Positions 1 through 11,781 of a stretch of DNA of 64,000 bases are shown in pieces (position 1 is the stretch's first letter; each line of letters begins with the position of its first letter). The DNA is from Euprymna scolopes. Taxonomy: Eukaryota; Mollusca; Cephalopoda; Sepiida; Sepiolidae. The notes beneath the pieces are model-generated. The model was given only the letters and a program-made list of their open reading frames with translations, did no database searches and was not told the DNA's origin. Location: positions 50,210,584 through 50,274,583 of the forward strand of contig CM044501.1 in the NCBI GenBank assembly GCA_024364805.1. Direction: 5' to 3'. The translations under genes were made by a program, and so were the position numbers.

Positions 1-1066
1 TATATATATATATATATATATAACATAATTTTTCTGGTAGCGAGAGATGTAGGTTAATTGATTTCTGAAAAGGTTTCTACACTTCCCCACGGTCCGTTGT
101 TCTGTTTGTAACTGATTTTTAATTCATCTTAGTTCAGTGCACTTTCGCTGCCTTTCAATACAAGGCTGAGCATATGTGCTTCTTTCTTTGCCCTCTGCGA
201 TTTTTATCTAAAAGTTATCCTTTCGACCAAAAATGATGTCTCTAAAGATTAACCACTTCTTATCAATGCTTACAACATAACTTAACAGTAATATTTCCAA
301 TAATAAATACTGCAATATCAAAAATTTGAATAAATCAACAAATTTTACTTAGTATAGCGATGCATCTAGAATTGATATTTTATTCATACATTAACTATAC
401 TCGTAAAGTCTATGAATGATTTTTTTGTCGTACTCTCTCATTCTCTCTCTTTTTCTTTCTCTCTCCGACTTTCTGAGCAAAAACTTGTACACTAATCTTT
501 CAACATGGACAAGCACTATTTTTTAGAATGTAATTTTACAAGAAATCCAATAGTGGTAATAAAATTGCATCGCTGGCATAAAGATTGCGGGGCCAGTGTT
601 AGTGGTAGACATGCGTAAGGTACGTGATGACTTTTTACTTCAATTAGTTTATTGATAATTGATCTAACGGCAGTAACTAGTACATAAAGTTGTACAGGAA
701 AAAAGAGAGTGTTATTCATAAATACATACTAACACACGCAGACACATACGCACACACGAACACACACACACGAACATACACACATATAAATACAAAAACA
801 ATTTAACATGAAAAATGAGAACGATATACAAAGGTAACATTGGAAACAGATAACTCATATTTATTAGACATGAACACGCTAGATAACATCGATAGATATA
901 AAACAACAGCTATTAACTACCAAATATATCCGATCGAAAGATATACAAATTATTGGATGAGATGAATATTATTGTTTTTTTTTATATATAAAGTCACATA
1001 AAGCAAACGATTATATGCCCGTTTGCCAGTAAGAATTAATAATAGAAAAAGATATACCCCCCCACA
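1..1066. other. gene-free AT-rich DNA with short microsatellites
   Basis: The window opens inside a (TA)n tract (1-22). A pyrimidine run lies at about 436-470 and a CA-rich stretch at about 735-790. Short open frames on the minus strand (516-906) are low in complexity or have no recognisable domain. I see no gene. Confidence 0.7.
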
Positions 1067-1067
1067 C

Positions 1068-1119
<52 letters not shown>
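1067..1119. repeat. (TA)n-(TG)n compound microsatellite
   Basis: An alternating TA block turns directly into an alternating TG block. Compound TA/TG tracts of this kind recur at 2618, 16083, 37643 and 63268. Confidence 0.95.
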
Positions 1120-1121
<2 letters not shown>

Positions 1122-1344
1122 TCAAAATATGAGATTAGAAAGAACGACCACGTGCGTATTTGTATTTTTTTAAATGAACAAATATTTATTTATTTAAAGT
1201 TTCAAATATTCGGCTCATAAAAAACTTTTATCCAGATTTAAAAAAAAAAATACAATATATTTTTGTTAAATGATGAGGGTTTTTCATAGTATATGTTTAA
1301 TTTCATTGTCTATGTGCTTCTAAAATGTGGATTACTACTGATAC

Positions 1345-1352
1345 TATATATA

Positions 1353-1398
<46 letters not shown>

Positions 1399-1400
1399 CA
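1345..1400. repeat. (TA)n microsatellite
   Basis: Interrupted alternating TA repeat, visible directly. Confidence 0.9.
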
Positions 1401-1559
1401 TTATTAACTCGCCTCATGCTCAATTCGCGCCCGCTTTTATGGACCAGTCTCATTTGCATAAACATTCATAGTCACGTGATTATTCACCATAAACCAAACT
1501 GTCTTGCCATGTTTGTTTTTCCTTTCTTTTTCTTTCATTTCGTTCCACGACCGACCTAT

Positions 1560-2175
1560 TGAATCATGCACACATGCTAGTCAAGTAAGTCACGCGTTTC
1601 CCTACACTTCCGCCTGATCTCATGTTCACCAACAGGGCAGGGGGCAGTCGTATTTGTCGGGTACTTCTTCGAAGAATTGGGGGCAGCACTTCCTCGTTGC
1701 TATCTTCCTCATTACCACCGTTATTGCCACCAGTATGTTCTATCATCCCCTCTCGTGGTTTCAATCAGGCCAGGGGAGCAGTATCCGTCTTTGTCGGGTA
1801 TTTATCCGAATCATCGAAGACATCACTTCCCCGTTCCCATCTTCCTCAGTATGTTTCATCGCCCCCTCTCTTTGTTCTATAAGCGGTGTTTCACAATCGG
1901 GGGCGGGCAGTATTCGTCTTTCTCGGGTACTTCGATGAGGAATTAGAGGCATCACATCCTTGTGTCCATCCTTCTAATTACTATCGCCAGCAGTATGTCC
2001 CATCATTATCTCATCTGGTTCTGTAGGTAGTGTTTCTGTGCTCACTTGAAGGGGCAGTAAGCGATCAGGATCATGCCTGAACTGTATGCGATCCTCTTCA
2101 TCGTCCTCAGAAGAGGTGTGGCAGGGACGGGTATCTTTGACATGACGTGGTACACCATCAATCAACATAGTCTGA
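1560..2175 (-). mobile_element. LTR-element fossil: C-terminal end of pol
   Basis: Minus-strand translation gives a GVPRHVKD-like segment (about 2130-2170) resembling the end of a Ty3/gypsy integrase, followed by an acidic, proline-rich tail with a recurring RST-R motif, usual just before the 3' LTR in such elements. The tail occurs about three times in units of roughly 150 bp (around 1580-1750, 1760-1950 and 1960-2100). A comparable NGVPLHILD segment sits at the same relative place in the LTR element at 56.2-61.2 kb. It is a broken, old fragment; no flanking LTR was recognised. The family call is inference from the motif and tail composition. Confidence 0.5.
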
Positions 2176-2617
2176 GGACTTATGATTTTATGTATTTGTC
2201 TTCTGCAAAATTTTGCAGTTCACCCAGCATGATGATAATGTGATATCTATTCCTTTTATACGCTGTTCGTAGCAGTAAATCCCATTGACTGGTGCAATCG
2301 CTGGTGTTGCATCGTCCTTGGGTGTCACAGTATACCAGTACATTAAAAGCGCACATGATTTCTATATTTGTCTTTTAAGGTACATGATTTCTATATCTTT
2401 GCAGAACAAATATATACCTAAATATTATTTGAAGTGGTTACTTCACGTTTGCATACGATACCTGCAGTTACATATTCGTCATTAACAAATGTATATCAAG
2501 TTTGTCTCTGATTTTGTTTGGTACAAGCTATGAAATGAAACATGTGTAAGACGCAGCAATAAAACAGCATGAATGTTAATTTAGTGAATACTTCTATAAC
2601 TTTGAGATGCTAATAAA
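2176..2617. other. no gene seen
   Basis: AT-rich DNA without a recognisable coding or repeat signature. Confidence 0.6.
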
Positions 2618-2618
2618 T

Positions 2619-2669
<51 letters not shown>
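2618..2669. repeat. (TA)n-(TG)n compound microsatellite
   Basis: Alternating TA block followed by a TG block. Confidence 0.95.
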
Positions 2670-3114
2670 AGATAGCCAACTACCTTTCATTTTGTAAAAG
2701 AAATATAGGTATAGAGATCATTTGTTCACAATACTGCGGATATGAATTTAACTCAATAGTGTGAGTATAAGATCTACAAGAGTTATCTGAAACAATATGA
2801 ATTTTATTGATATCGTATCTCAACTGCGGTACATAGAAGGCACCAAGTTAACTTAAAAGAAACACATTCTTACCAATGTGAAAGCAACAATTATTCATGC
2901 ATAACATCCAGGGGTAAAGATCAAAATACATAAAAATAATTCCAAAATAAAATATAACCGTTTATAAGTAAAAATATATCAAACATACATTAAGACATAA
3001 GGAACCTGAAAATGTTCATGCATATAATTAGCATACATGAAGCACATATTACATTATATATTCTTGAATTTATGTAACTGTATTTTCTTTTTATTGAATT
3101 AAAACCGGGGAACT
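2670..3114. other. no gene seen
   Basis: AT-rich unique-looking DNA between the microsatellite and the mariner remnant. Confidence 0.6.
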
Positions 3115-3545
3115 AGAGACGCAGAAGATTTGCGCGAAGTTTTCCCAAGGGTGCTCAGAGAAGATCAAAAAGAAAGACGTTGTCATGACAGCAAAGAGAT
3201 AGTCGAGCTGGTCCATTCAGATTCCGCAGTTCTTGATGGGCTGATTACTTGCGATGAATACCACTATAATAACCCAGACACAAAAGACATAATTCCCAGC
3301 AGAAGCACGCTGGATCTCTCAAACCCAAGAAGACCAGACAGAGAAACATGCCTAGAAATTACGATGATCCATTTTTTAAGAGCACGGGCATGGTCTACAT
3401 GCACTGGGTTCTCACTGAACAGACAATTAACAAGGAATACTATGGTGAAGTTTCAAGGGAGTTCAGCAAATGATTCCATCGGAAGAGGCCAGACTTCTTC
3501 AAATCAAAATCGGCCTCAAGCCAGTTCTTTACTCTTCCTATAAAG
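3115..3545 (+). pseudogene. mariner transposase fragment
   Basis: A plus-strand frame from about 3130 carries RVLREDQKERR, the HTH-to-catalytic linker seen in mariner transposases, then a LITCDEYHYNNPDTK segment that matches the first catalytic block (usual form ITGDESW-YDPETK); the first Asp codon is 3253-3255. Further on, in another frame (about 3388-3500), come a VYMHWV segment and an FHRKRPDFF segment, the familiar region between the first and second catalytic Asp. The frame therefore shifts inside the remnant, and the second and third catalytic blocks and both TIRs are missing. Only about 140 of the usual ~345 residues are left. It ends where LINE 3'-end homology begins, so one element is truncated against the other. 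The family is secure; the boundaries are approximate. Confidence 0.8.
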
Positions 3546-5262
3546 CCAACTGTGACTTTTAGTTATTTCCTACGCTCAAGGAAAACCTTAGAGGCTGTCG
3601 TTATGAGAAAACTGTTGAGATGTAAGGGGCTAAAAAGGGTTATTGACACACTCAACCAAGACGAAATAGGCAAACGGAACAGAGTTCCACAGGCGTTCAC
3701 TTTTAAGAAAGAGGCTTTGCTCATGGAATCTACGTTTTGATTTAGGCACCGATAAAGAGTGGGGAAAATTATTGACAGTGGTTTCAGTTAGACGGGTGTT
3801 TTTCGCGAAATATTGGCGAGGGGGGATCAGAGAATCGAGCTCGGGCGAGCACTTTCCATGGAAATAACGATAAAATAAAGACAGACTCGCAACGTCTTTT
3901 CTGTGGGTGAGAGGTTGCAGGAAAGAGAAAAGGGTATCCCCACTAAACCACGAAGTCTATTTTGTACTCTGTACAAGGCAGAGTAGGTTGTTTTTAGCAG
4001 TTCCTCCGCAGATGTGGCAGCAGTACTCCATCCTTCGACGTAGTTGACTTTTATATAGATAAGGAATTGCATCAGCAGTGAGATATCTGCTGGAGCGGTA
4101 GAAGGATCCCACCATTTTTCCAGCGACCTTGGCAACAGACTTGATGCACGTGTTCCATTTAAGATCAGGAGTAAAGGTCAATCCCAGAAGCTTGTCAAAA
4201 CATGGAGCCTCCCCAAGACGAGAGTCATCCATTTCAATTGACGCCAGATGGGGATCAGAGCGTTGATAATGTAAAGATAGGAGCTTGGTTTTGGATGCAT
4301 TAAAAGTAACCATCCCCCTCTTACCCCATTGTACGACGCACTCAAGATCAGAGGAGAGAGAATCAGAGAGAATTTTGTCGTTTACGGCCTTTGATGTGTT
4401 GCCATAGATGGTCGTGTCATCAACATAAATGTCAACGAATGATTTAAGTATATGTTTTGGGAGATCATTTATGTAGATCAGGAAGAGAGTTGGGCCCAGG
4501 ATGAACCCATGAGGTCCCCTGATTTCTGCCCATCAACCACTACTCTTATGAGCCTATCAGAGAGAAACGATTTAATAATTGAGAAAATATTTCCAGTTAT
4601 ACCGTACCTGGAAATTTTGTGAAGTAGGCGGTTGTGCCATACCTTATCGAAGGCCTTTGATATGTCTGAAGCAATTGCCCTAGAAAGGAAGCCTTTGTCG
4701 AGAGATTCACTAATCCTATTAGATATGACCGTTAGCATATCAGATGTAGATCGTGCAGAACGGAAGCCGTATTACATGTCACTAACTATTTCTGCTGAAA
4801 TGTTTGACTACTTCTTTATTTAATATGGATTCCAGCAACAGTATGGATTCCAGCAACTTACTCATGACACACAGGAGACGTATTGGTCTGTACTGAGAGG
4901 GAGATGACTTATCACCTGAATTCTAAAATACAGGGAATACTGACGAGGTTTACCAGGGTGTTGGGAAGCACTTCTCCTTAAGGGACGCTTACACAGTTTT
5001 GTAAGCATGGGGGCAAGCACGGGTTGAAGATTTTTCAACACTATAATTGGAATGCCATCAGGGGCAGTTGCTTTACTGGAATCAAGGTTCTTGATTAGCT
5101 TGGCGACATCACGCACATATATTTGTATGTTGTATAGCATGTTGTCTGTTATAGGAGGGTGGCCTCTGTGGCATAGGCTAGAATTAGCTGCAAAGTTTTT
5201 GGCAAATAGTTCAGGCTGAAGAATCCTAGAGTGGATGAAACGCGGAATATTTAGTGTAGCTT
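3546..5262 (-). mobile_element. Jockey-like LINE copy 1, 5'-truncated
   Basis: The minus strand shows a non-LTR reverse transcriptase in order: a DSSKATAPDGIPIIVLK block (about 5030-5080), a DISKAFDKVWHNRLLHKI block (about 4620-4690), the catalytic Y-V-D-D codons (4416-4427, within FVDIYVDDTTIYG), and a C-terminal thumb region with FNASKTKLLSL (about 3960-4310). The rest, 3546-3950, matches the 3' part of the copy at 49.2 kb (for example the segment near 3670-3760 versus 49430-49520). The AP-endonuclease part is missing, as expected for 5' truncation during target-primed reverse transcription. The frame is interrupted several times, so the copy is dead. Clade naming beyond APE-type Jockey-like is uncertain. 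Confidence 0.85.
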
Positions 5263-5294
5263 AATATTAATCGCCATGTATATTTTATAACTTG

Positions 5295-5295
5295 C

Positions 5296-5337
<42 letters not shown>
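5295..5337. repeat. (TA)n microsatellite
   Basis: Alternating TA, directly at the 5' end of LINE copy 1. Confidence 0.9.
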
Positions 5338-5343
<6 letters not shown>

Positions 5344-5756
5344 GTTTCTACATAAGCAGTAATGTGTTTCTACACAGTCCTGAGCATGTTTCGGTCAGCT
5401 GATTTTTAGTAAGTTATTTTAGTGGAGATCCCTTCAGCCAGTCCAGCTTATACGAAAGCAAAGAAAGCAATGAAAAATCAAAGTTTATCTTACAGTAAAA
5501 ATTTGATGGGATAGAGACAGGTGATTATGTTACGCTGTGTATAAAAATTAAGGGTGTGTCGGCGTTTATCCGTGTTAGGGGCGAAAGAATAAGATATATA
5601 GCGTTGGGGTTTAAGAAATCAAGTTGGAGACAGATAGGAGACAACAGAAGATCGTATAGATTTAATATCTGCATGCGGGTATGGTCGCTTCCATTTTTAC
5701 AACCTAGATGTACTAGTGTATATTAATTAAATTTCGGAGTGTACGTGACTTTTTAC

Positions 5757-5757
<1 letters not shown>
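5338..5757. other. no gene seen
   Basis: Mixed-composition DNA; no open frame or repeat signature that I recognise. Confidence 0.6.
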
Positions 5758-5828
<71 letters not shown>

Positions 5829-5937
5829 GGAAGGAGAGACAGAGACAGACAGACAGACAGACAGAGACAGAGAGACAGAGACAGAGACATACACAGACAC
5901 AGAGACTTAGAGAGAGACAGAAAGACAGAGATATATT
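5758..5937. repeat. (TA)n-(GA)n-(GACA)n compound microsatellite
   Basis: About 40 bp of TA turn into GA and then into degenerate GACA and GAGACA units, a purine-rich run of about 140 bp. Open frames through it are artefacts of the repeat. Confidence 0.95.
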
Positions 5938-6170
5938 AATTAACATAATTTACAAGGGTCAGTTCACTATTATTTCACACAGAGAAGCGATAGTTTGAAC
6001 GCAAAAAGAGCAATTTGTAAAGCCTAGCAGAGTGACTGAATGTAGCAGAGGATTAAAAATAAACGACTAAAATTAATTGATTATTTTTTTTATTAATTAA
6101 TCATCTAGTCATTTGAAATAAAGATTAAAAAGAGTATAGTATAGGTTAGTTCACTGTTTCTCCTACACTG

Positions 6171-6551
6171 TTAGTTATTATCTATGGGTCTGCATTTGAT
6201 TTTAAATCCTTGTTGTGCTAAACAATATAAACATGAATGCTTTGAGATCCTGCATTTTAGAATTATTGAATATGTCTCGATCGCAATTTGTAAAGCTCCT
6301 TGTATCACTGAAAAATATATACTTCTTTTTGGAGAACTTGGCATTCTTTTGTTCTTTATTATCCCGTGCTGCTCCTTTTTAATCGTGACTATCAAATTAG
6401 AGTTGTTTTTATCGCTTATTGTTAATACCCTGGTACAATTAATTTCCACTCTGTACCCTTTTTGCGCTAATATTGTTTCTAATTCATTCAAACTATCGAT
6501 CCTTTCGTGGCGAGATGACAGGTGAAAAGGCACTAAAGAGGTTTCCGTCAA
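6171..6551 (-). other. uncharacterised open reading frame, 126 codons
   Basis: This is one of the longest frames in the window that is neither simple repeat nor recognisable transposon. It has mixed amino-acid composition, an N-terminal LNELETILAQKGYRVEINC segment and a Cys-containing C-terminus (CLYCLAQQGFKIKC). I recognise no domain. The opposite strand is open over 113 codons in the same interval, which weakens the case for either. It could be an exon, a decayed element or chance in AT-rich DNA. Confidence 0.2.
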
Positions 6552-6589
6552 TTAAAAAAAAATGATTATAAATCGTACACATTTTACAC

Positions 6590-6742
<153 letters not shown>

Positions 6743-6905
6743 TTCCTGGAAAAGTATAAACCAACCCGCTTCTCCGTGAAGTGAGAGCTGTGTTAAATTA
6801 ATATGGAAGCTAGCGGCGATGCTTATGCAATGCTCTTTGTACATATTTACATAAAGGGGATGAACATTTATGTGTGTATCAATTCGTTAAGTACTGTCTC
6901 TCTCT

Positions 6906-6908
<3 letters not shown>

Positions 6909-6977
<69 letters not shown>
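6909..6977. repeat. (TA)n microsatellite
   Basis: About 35 TA units preceded by a short CT run. Confidence 0.95.
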
Positions 6978-6980
<3 letters not shown>

Positions 6981-7270
6981 TAAATGGTTTAGACATTTTT
7001 CCCAATATCTTTTGGTGCTGATTTATGTTAGTTTTTTTATAATTATTCATACTTCAGTATAGGACTGCAAAAATCTAATAATCATACATGCTTATTATCC
7101 TCGTACATTCTGTCTCTTCTTGATCTAACTTTAAGGGCGGTTATCAGAAAAAAAGATATTTGAAGCGGTAATTTTATTTTATAACGTGTGGGTGCGGTTA
7201 TTTTGAAAAATATGTCAACATCAGTTTTTGTAATAATATAAAACTACATCGAATTAATCTATCTATCTAT
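6978..7270. other. no gene seen
   Basis: AT-rich spacer between the microsatellite and the Helitron array. Confidence 0.55.
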
Positions 7271-7273
7271 ATA

Positions 7274-7579
7274 TCTATAAAAGTGAACGTGTCTGTGTGT
7301 CTGTATGTGTAAATATCCCTACGCAATAACTCTGTCAATGTTTAGTGTACAGACTCAAAATTTTATATACATACTGAGATTTGGGAAAATCTTTGTGTCT
7401 AAACACTTGAAATTTTAGATATAGGTTCCTTGGACATGTATCTAACTCAATAACTTTGTTTGAGCTCAAAACAATAAATGTTAAGGGGTCATAATAGGGG
7501 TAAAAGTTTTAAAAAATTGACCTTTTTTTTCTCAGCATACACTTCCAAACACTCGGGCAACGCCGGGCACTCATGCTAG
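7274..7579 (+). mobile_element. Helitron-like non-autonomous element, array copy 1
   Basis: It starts with TC (TCTATAAAAGTGAACGTGTC) and ends with a GC-rich palindrome (CGGGCAACGCCGGGC) followed a few bases later by CTAG and then T. That layout, 5' TC, a 3' hairpin and a CTRR end before T, with no terminal inverted repeat, is the Helitron signature. The 306 bp body has no coding capacity. Copy 2 begins four bases after the end. Confidence 0.75.
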
Positions 7580-7583
7580 TATA

Positions 7584-7981
7584 TCTATAAAAGCGAACGT
7601 GTCTGTGTGTGTGTGTGTGTGTTAATTTCCCTACGCAATAACTCTTTCAATTTTTAGTTTATAGGCTCGAGATTTTATATGCATGGTACTGAGATTTAGA
7701 AAAATCGATGTGACAGGTTTTCGGCCAGAAATTTGGCTGCTAAGGGGTCAACGTTCAACAATTTTATTTTTGAGAACTCTACCAAACTCCTCCGATAATT
7801 TTTGGTTTAAACACTTGAAATTTTAGATATAGTTTCCCTGGATATGGATCTAACTTAATAACTTTATTTTAGCCCAAAGGAATAAATGTTAAGGGGTCAT
7901 AATAGGGGTCAAAGTTTTAAAAAAATTACCGTCTTTTTTTTGTTCAGCATACACCCGGGCATCGCCGCGCACCCATACTAG
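7584..7981 (+). mobile_element. Helitron-like non-autonomous element, array copy 2
   Basis: Same 5' TCTATAAAAG start and 3' CTAG end as copy 1, 398 bp. It holds a segment (around 7690-7800, GACAGGTTTTCGGCCAG onward) that copy 1 lacks. The terminal palindrome is slightly decayed. It is joined head-to-tail to copies 1 and 3 by TATA. Confidence 0.75.
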
Positions 7982-7985
7982 TATA

Positions 7986-8870
7986 TCTATAAAAGTGAAC
8001 GTGTCTGTGTGTGTACATTTCCCTACGCAATAACTCTGTCAATTTTAAGTCTACAGACTCGAAATTTGACATACAGGGTATTGAGATGTGGGAAAGTCTT
8101 TGTGATCGATTTTAGGCCAAGAATTTGGATGTTAAGGTGTCAATGTTCAACGATTTGACGTTTGAGAACTCTACCAAACTCCTCCAACAATTTTGTCGTA
8201 TAAACAATTGAAATTTTAGATATAGGTTCATTGGAAATGGATCTAACTTAATAACTTGATTAGAGCCCAAAAAATAAATGTTAAGAGGTCATAATATGGG
8301 TAAAACTTTTTAAAAAATGACCTCTGCTGTCTCTACCAAATTACTCAGACAATTTCTGGTCTAAACATTTGAAATTTTACACAAAGGGTATTCAGAGATA
8401 GGACAAGCTTTTTAATTTGTTTTGGTCGAAAACTTTTCGTTACCAATATATAATTGTATGTATGTATGTATGTTTGCATGTCTGCCTAAAACTTTCGACA
8501 AAGAGAGCGGATTTTGTCAAGATCAGTATCGTTTTGAAGTTAAACCTTTCCGCCGACAATATGAAAAAATTGGCTAAAAAACATTAATATCTTCACCTTC
8601 AACTGAGCTCTTTTCTACAGGGGGTATCGCTTCTTTCACCGATATTTTTGAAAGCCATCCTCTCCTTTCGATTGTCTAGTCTTAATTTAAACAATTGTCA
8701 CTTCCGGTTTGGAGGTGGCGTAACAGCATAGACGTCAGGTTTTTTTCCCCCGTTCTTTTCCTCCTTCGCAGTACGAGTTCGAGCCTACCCGCCTTCCTAC
8801 TTCCACTTTTTTTTTGTTTTGCTCAACATACACATCAAAACACCCGGGCAACGCCGGGCTGAAATGCTAT
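7986..8870 (+). mobile_element. Helitron-like non-autonomous element, array copy 3 (long form)
   Basis: It starts like copies 1 and 2 but runs for about 885 bp. It has an internal (GTAT)n stretch near 8455-8475 and an extra block (about 8480-8800) that also occurs, reversed, at 43.4-43.7 kb. The 3' end keeps the perfect CCCGGGCAACGCCGGG palindrome (about 8843-8858), then GCTAT where copies 1 and 2 have GCTAG. Confidence 0.7.
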
Positions 8871-9737
8871 TTTTTATGCCTGTATATAAACCGTTTATAT
8901 TTTATTTTGTCCAAAAAATCTCCAAAGCCCAGCTGTTTATATAGAACGCTCGTGAATTAATTTCCTTTATAGATTAAATTCCAAACTAGACAATATGAGG
9001 GAGATATTCATTAATAACGTTTATCCAGAAGGTAAATATTAGGTAACAAAATCCAGGATAGTGCATAATAATATAAAGCTGGCTAAAGAGATTGTTAGAA
9101 ATATTATACATTATTTCTATTCTGTTTCCTTGCTTTTGGTGTATGCTACGAGACTGTCTTTTTTTCTTTTCTCGAGATGCTCTACAGCTATTATAGCAAG
9201 CCTGTGTAATAATTTAAATGCTTGTGTAATAGTGGTTATGTAAGACGTTTCTTTGGATTTTAAAATCCGTATAAACCAGCACGTTATCACACAACAACTT
9301 TGGGCTCTGCTATTAATGCACATTTGGTTGAAAATCCATGACATGCTAGTGACCGTAATTAAAGTAGTTTGAGGACATGCATTAATTGGAATTCAAAAAC
9401 TATTTAACATGTTTGGGATATTTTGACTGCTAAACTCAAACCTTGTTTGTGTATGCCTTTTTACATTCCCCAACGCTCTGCCATTTAACTAGTTTTATAC
9501 GACTATTAAATTAAAATATTTATATATACACGATTGCATTCATACTTAGACACAGTATATCATCTGAATGGAAACGAAATATATTTGAGAGTATGAATAT
9601 TATGTAGCTCTACTCTGTATCGAGCAGTAATAAATAAGGAGCACAGAAATATTAGAGCAGTCGTTAAGTATTTATATACGCACGTACATCTGTATCTTAC
9701 TCGCGCTCAACTCTGTATACACACGCACACATACACA
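8871..9737. other. no gene seen
   Basis: Short frames on both strands (9061-9344) overlap one another and have no recognisable domain. Confidence 0.6.
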
Positions 9738-9776
9738 CATATATGTACCTATATATATACGTACCTGTATATATGC

Positions 9777-9808
<32 letters not shown>

Positions 9809-9840
9809 ATGTGTACGTACGCATATATGTGCGTGTGTGT
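9738..9840. repeat. mixed CA/TA/TG microsatellite
   Basis: Interrupted CA, TA and TG tracts. Confidence 0.85.
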
Positions 9841-9972
9841 GCTTACAGGAAGTGTTGAGCGAGCCTGAGATATAGATGTATGTGCTTATATAAATACGCA
9901 AATAGAAACTTTGTTAATATTAAGGTATGCGTGTGATAGTTTAATGAAAGAACGAGAGAGTAATGTAGAGAG

Positions 9973-9974
<2 letters not shown>

Positions 9975-10042
<68 letters not shown>
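9975..10042. repeat. (TA)n-(GA)n compound microsatellite
   Basis: TA block passing directly into GA. Confidence 0.95.
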
Positions 10043-10614
10043 CATAAATAACACAAAATAAATTGAAGAATTTTAGATGTATCGAACAAGAAAGAAGACT
10101 AAGAACTAAAAGTCGTTGGTGAAAAAGAAATATACAGATGGATTGACAGAGAGAAAGTGAAAGAGAGAAAGTGGAAGCGATATAGTGAAAGACAAGGATC
10201 GCATTGATTTACGTTGTCACTAGCAACTGTTCATGACGTCAAAGCTCACAGAAAACCAGGGTTATGGCTGACTTCGATGATGAGAATAATGAAAAAAAAT
10301 AATGCGTGCAGACATACTTATACACATACGCACACGACGACGACCACCACCGCAACTACCAGCACCACATATTCATACAAATACGCAAGGTACACACACA
10401 CGGAGGAACATATACACATCTGAAGCACCTACATTCCGTCGCACAGCGTATAGAAATGCGGTGATAACATTTCTAGAACACAGAACTCGGTAAGCATACA
10501 TTGGAAACACACTAAAAGAACGTATAACGTAGAATTTACACGATGTAACTAAACGAACAAGGAAAGTAAGAGAGGGGAAGCAAACGAAAGCGGCAGCGGC
10601 TTCATATATAGATA
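10043..10614. other. no gene seen
   Basis: The only frame of note (10214-10423) is largely Thr-His repeats from CA/ACG-type simple sequence. A single CRE-type palindrome TGACGTCA lies at 10234-10241. Confidence 0.6.
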
Positions 10615-10792
10615 AATCCCTCTCTCTTCATCCCCATCTCTCTCTCTTTCTCTTCCTCTCTTTCTCTCTCTCTCTCTCTCTCTGTATATATATATATATA
10701 TATAAAGAGATAGAGAGAGATTAATAATAAATAGATAGATAGATAGATAGATAGAGAATGAGTTGAAAGGAGAGAGAGAGAGAGAGAAAGAG
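10615..10792. repeat. (CT)n-(TA)n-(GA)n-(GATA)n cluster
   Basis: CT run (10621-10682), short TA, GA, GATA (about 10730-10756), then GA again. The CT and GA halves are inverted relative to each other and could pair across the TA block. Confidence 0.9.
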
Positions 10793-11513
10793 TTAGAGTT
10801 AGAGAAAAAAGATCTGATTAGAAGAAAATGGGTGTTTATGCAAAAAGGAGGAAAATATGACTTTACTTGTTGGTGGGTTCTTTGACTATGATTTAGAAGG
10901 TAGACTCACAATAAAAATTATAAATAAATATATAATATAGCTTGTGTCGATTAAAATGCATTAAACTTAACAAATGCGAAGAGCGGTTTCGTTGAAATAG
11001 ATACACAAGAAGAAAACCACCCGCGGGAAAACACGTACACATACACAATCAAATTCAAGCACAGATGTAAAAAACACTCCCACGCAGAAACGCATCAAGC
11101 GATGAAGAAAGGACTAAAAAAGGGCGGATGTCGTGACCCGTGTGGTGTAATGATGGCTTCACTGGATCCTTTGATGAAAAATTAACTGAACCAAGAAAAA
11201 GAGAAAGCGGGTTATGGAAAGTGAGAAACAGGCGAAAGATTAAGAGAAAATGAGAGAAGATTAGAAAAGGAGAAAGAGAGAGGAGAAATAGACCGTGCTA
11301 ATTAACTAAGAAATGAGAAAAAAGAACAGAACAAAGATAAAAAGAGAATAGGAAGAAAGAGACCGCGAGCGAAAACGAAAGAAAAGAGAAGGGCAGCAAG
11401 TATAACTGAAGTGAAAAATCCATTCTATCCCTTTCAAAATATGAATCTATCTGTGTTTATACATATCAGGTAATCCAATGAATTCTGTTAGTAAGTAACA
11501 GTGTTAAATAAAG
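10793..11513. other. purine-rich gene-free DNA
   Basis: From about 10990 to 11410 the plus strand is strongly enriched in A and G without being a clean microsatellite. No gene was seen. Confidence 0.6.
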
Positions 11514-11516
11514 CTA

Positions 11517-11600
<84 letters not shown>
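11514..11600. repeat. (TA)n-(GA)n compound microsatellite
   Basis: About 30 TA units followed by about 13 GA units. Confidence 0.95.
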
Positions 11601-11679
11601 AGAAAACATGTATAAATACATGTTTTATTCTTCAAATTTCACTCAGCGCTTCTAACGGATATAAACAAAAAACTACCCA

Positions 11680-11781
11680 TATATATATATATGTGTATAT
11701 ATATTTATATATATATATATACATATATATATATGCATGTGTGTGTGATTGTGTATGCTTGTGTATGCTTGTGTGTATATG
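11680..11781. repeat. interrupted (TA)n-(TG)n microsatellite
   Basis: TA blocks with T-rich interruptions, then TG-rich DNA. Confidence 0.85.
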
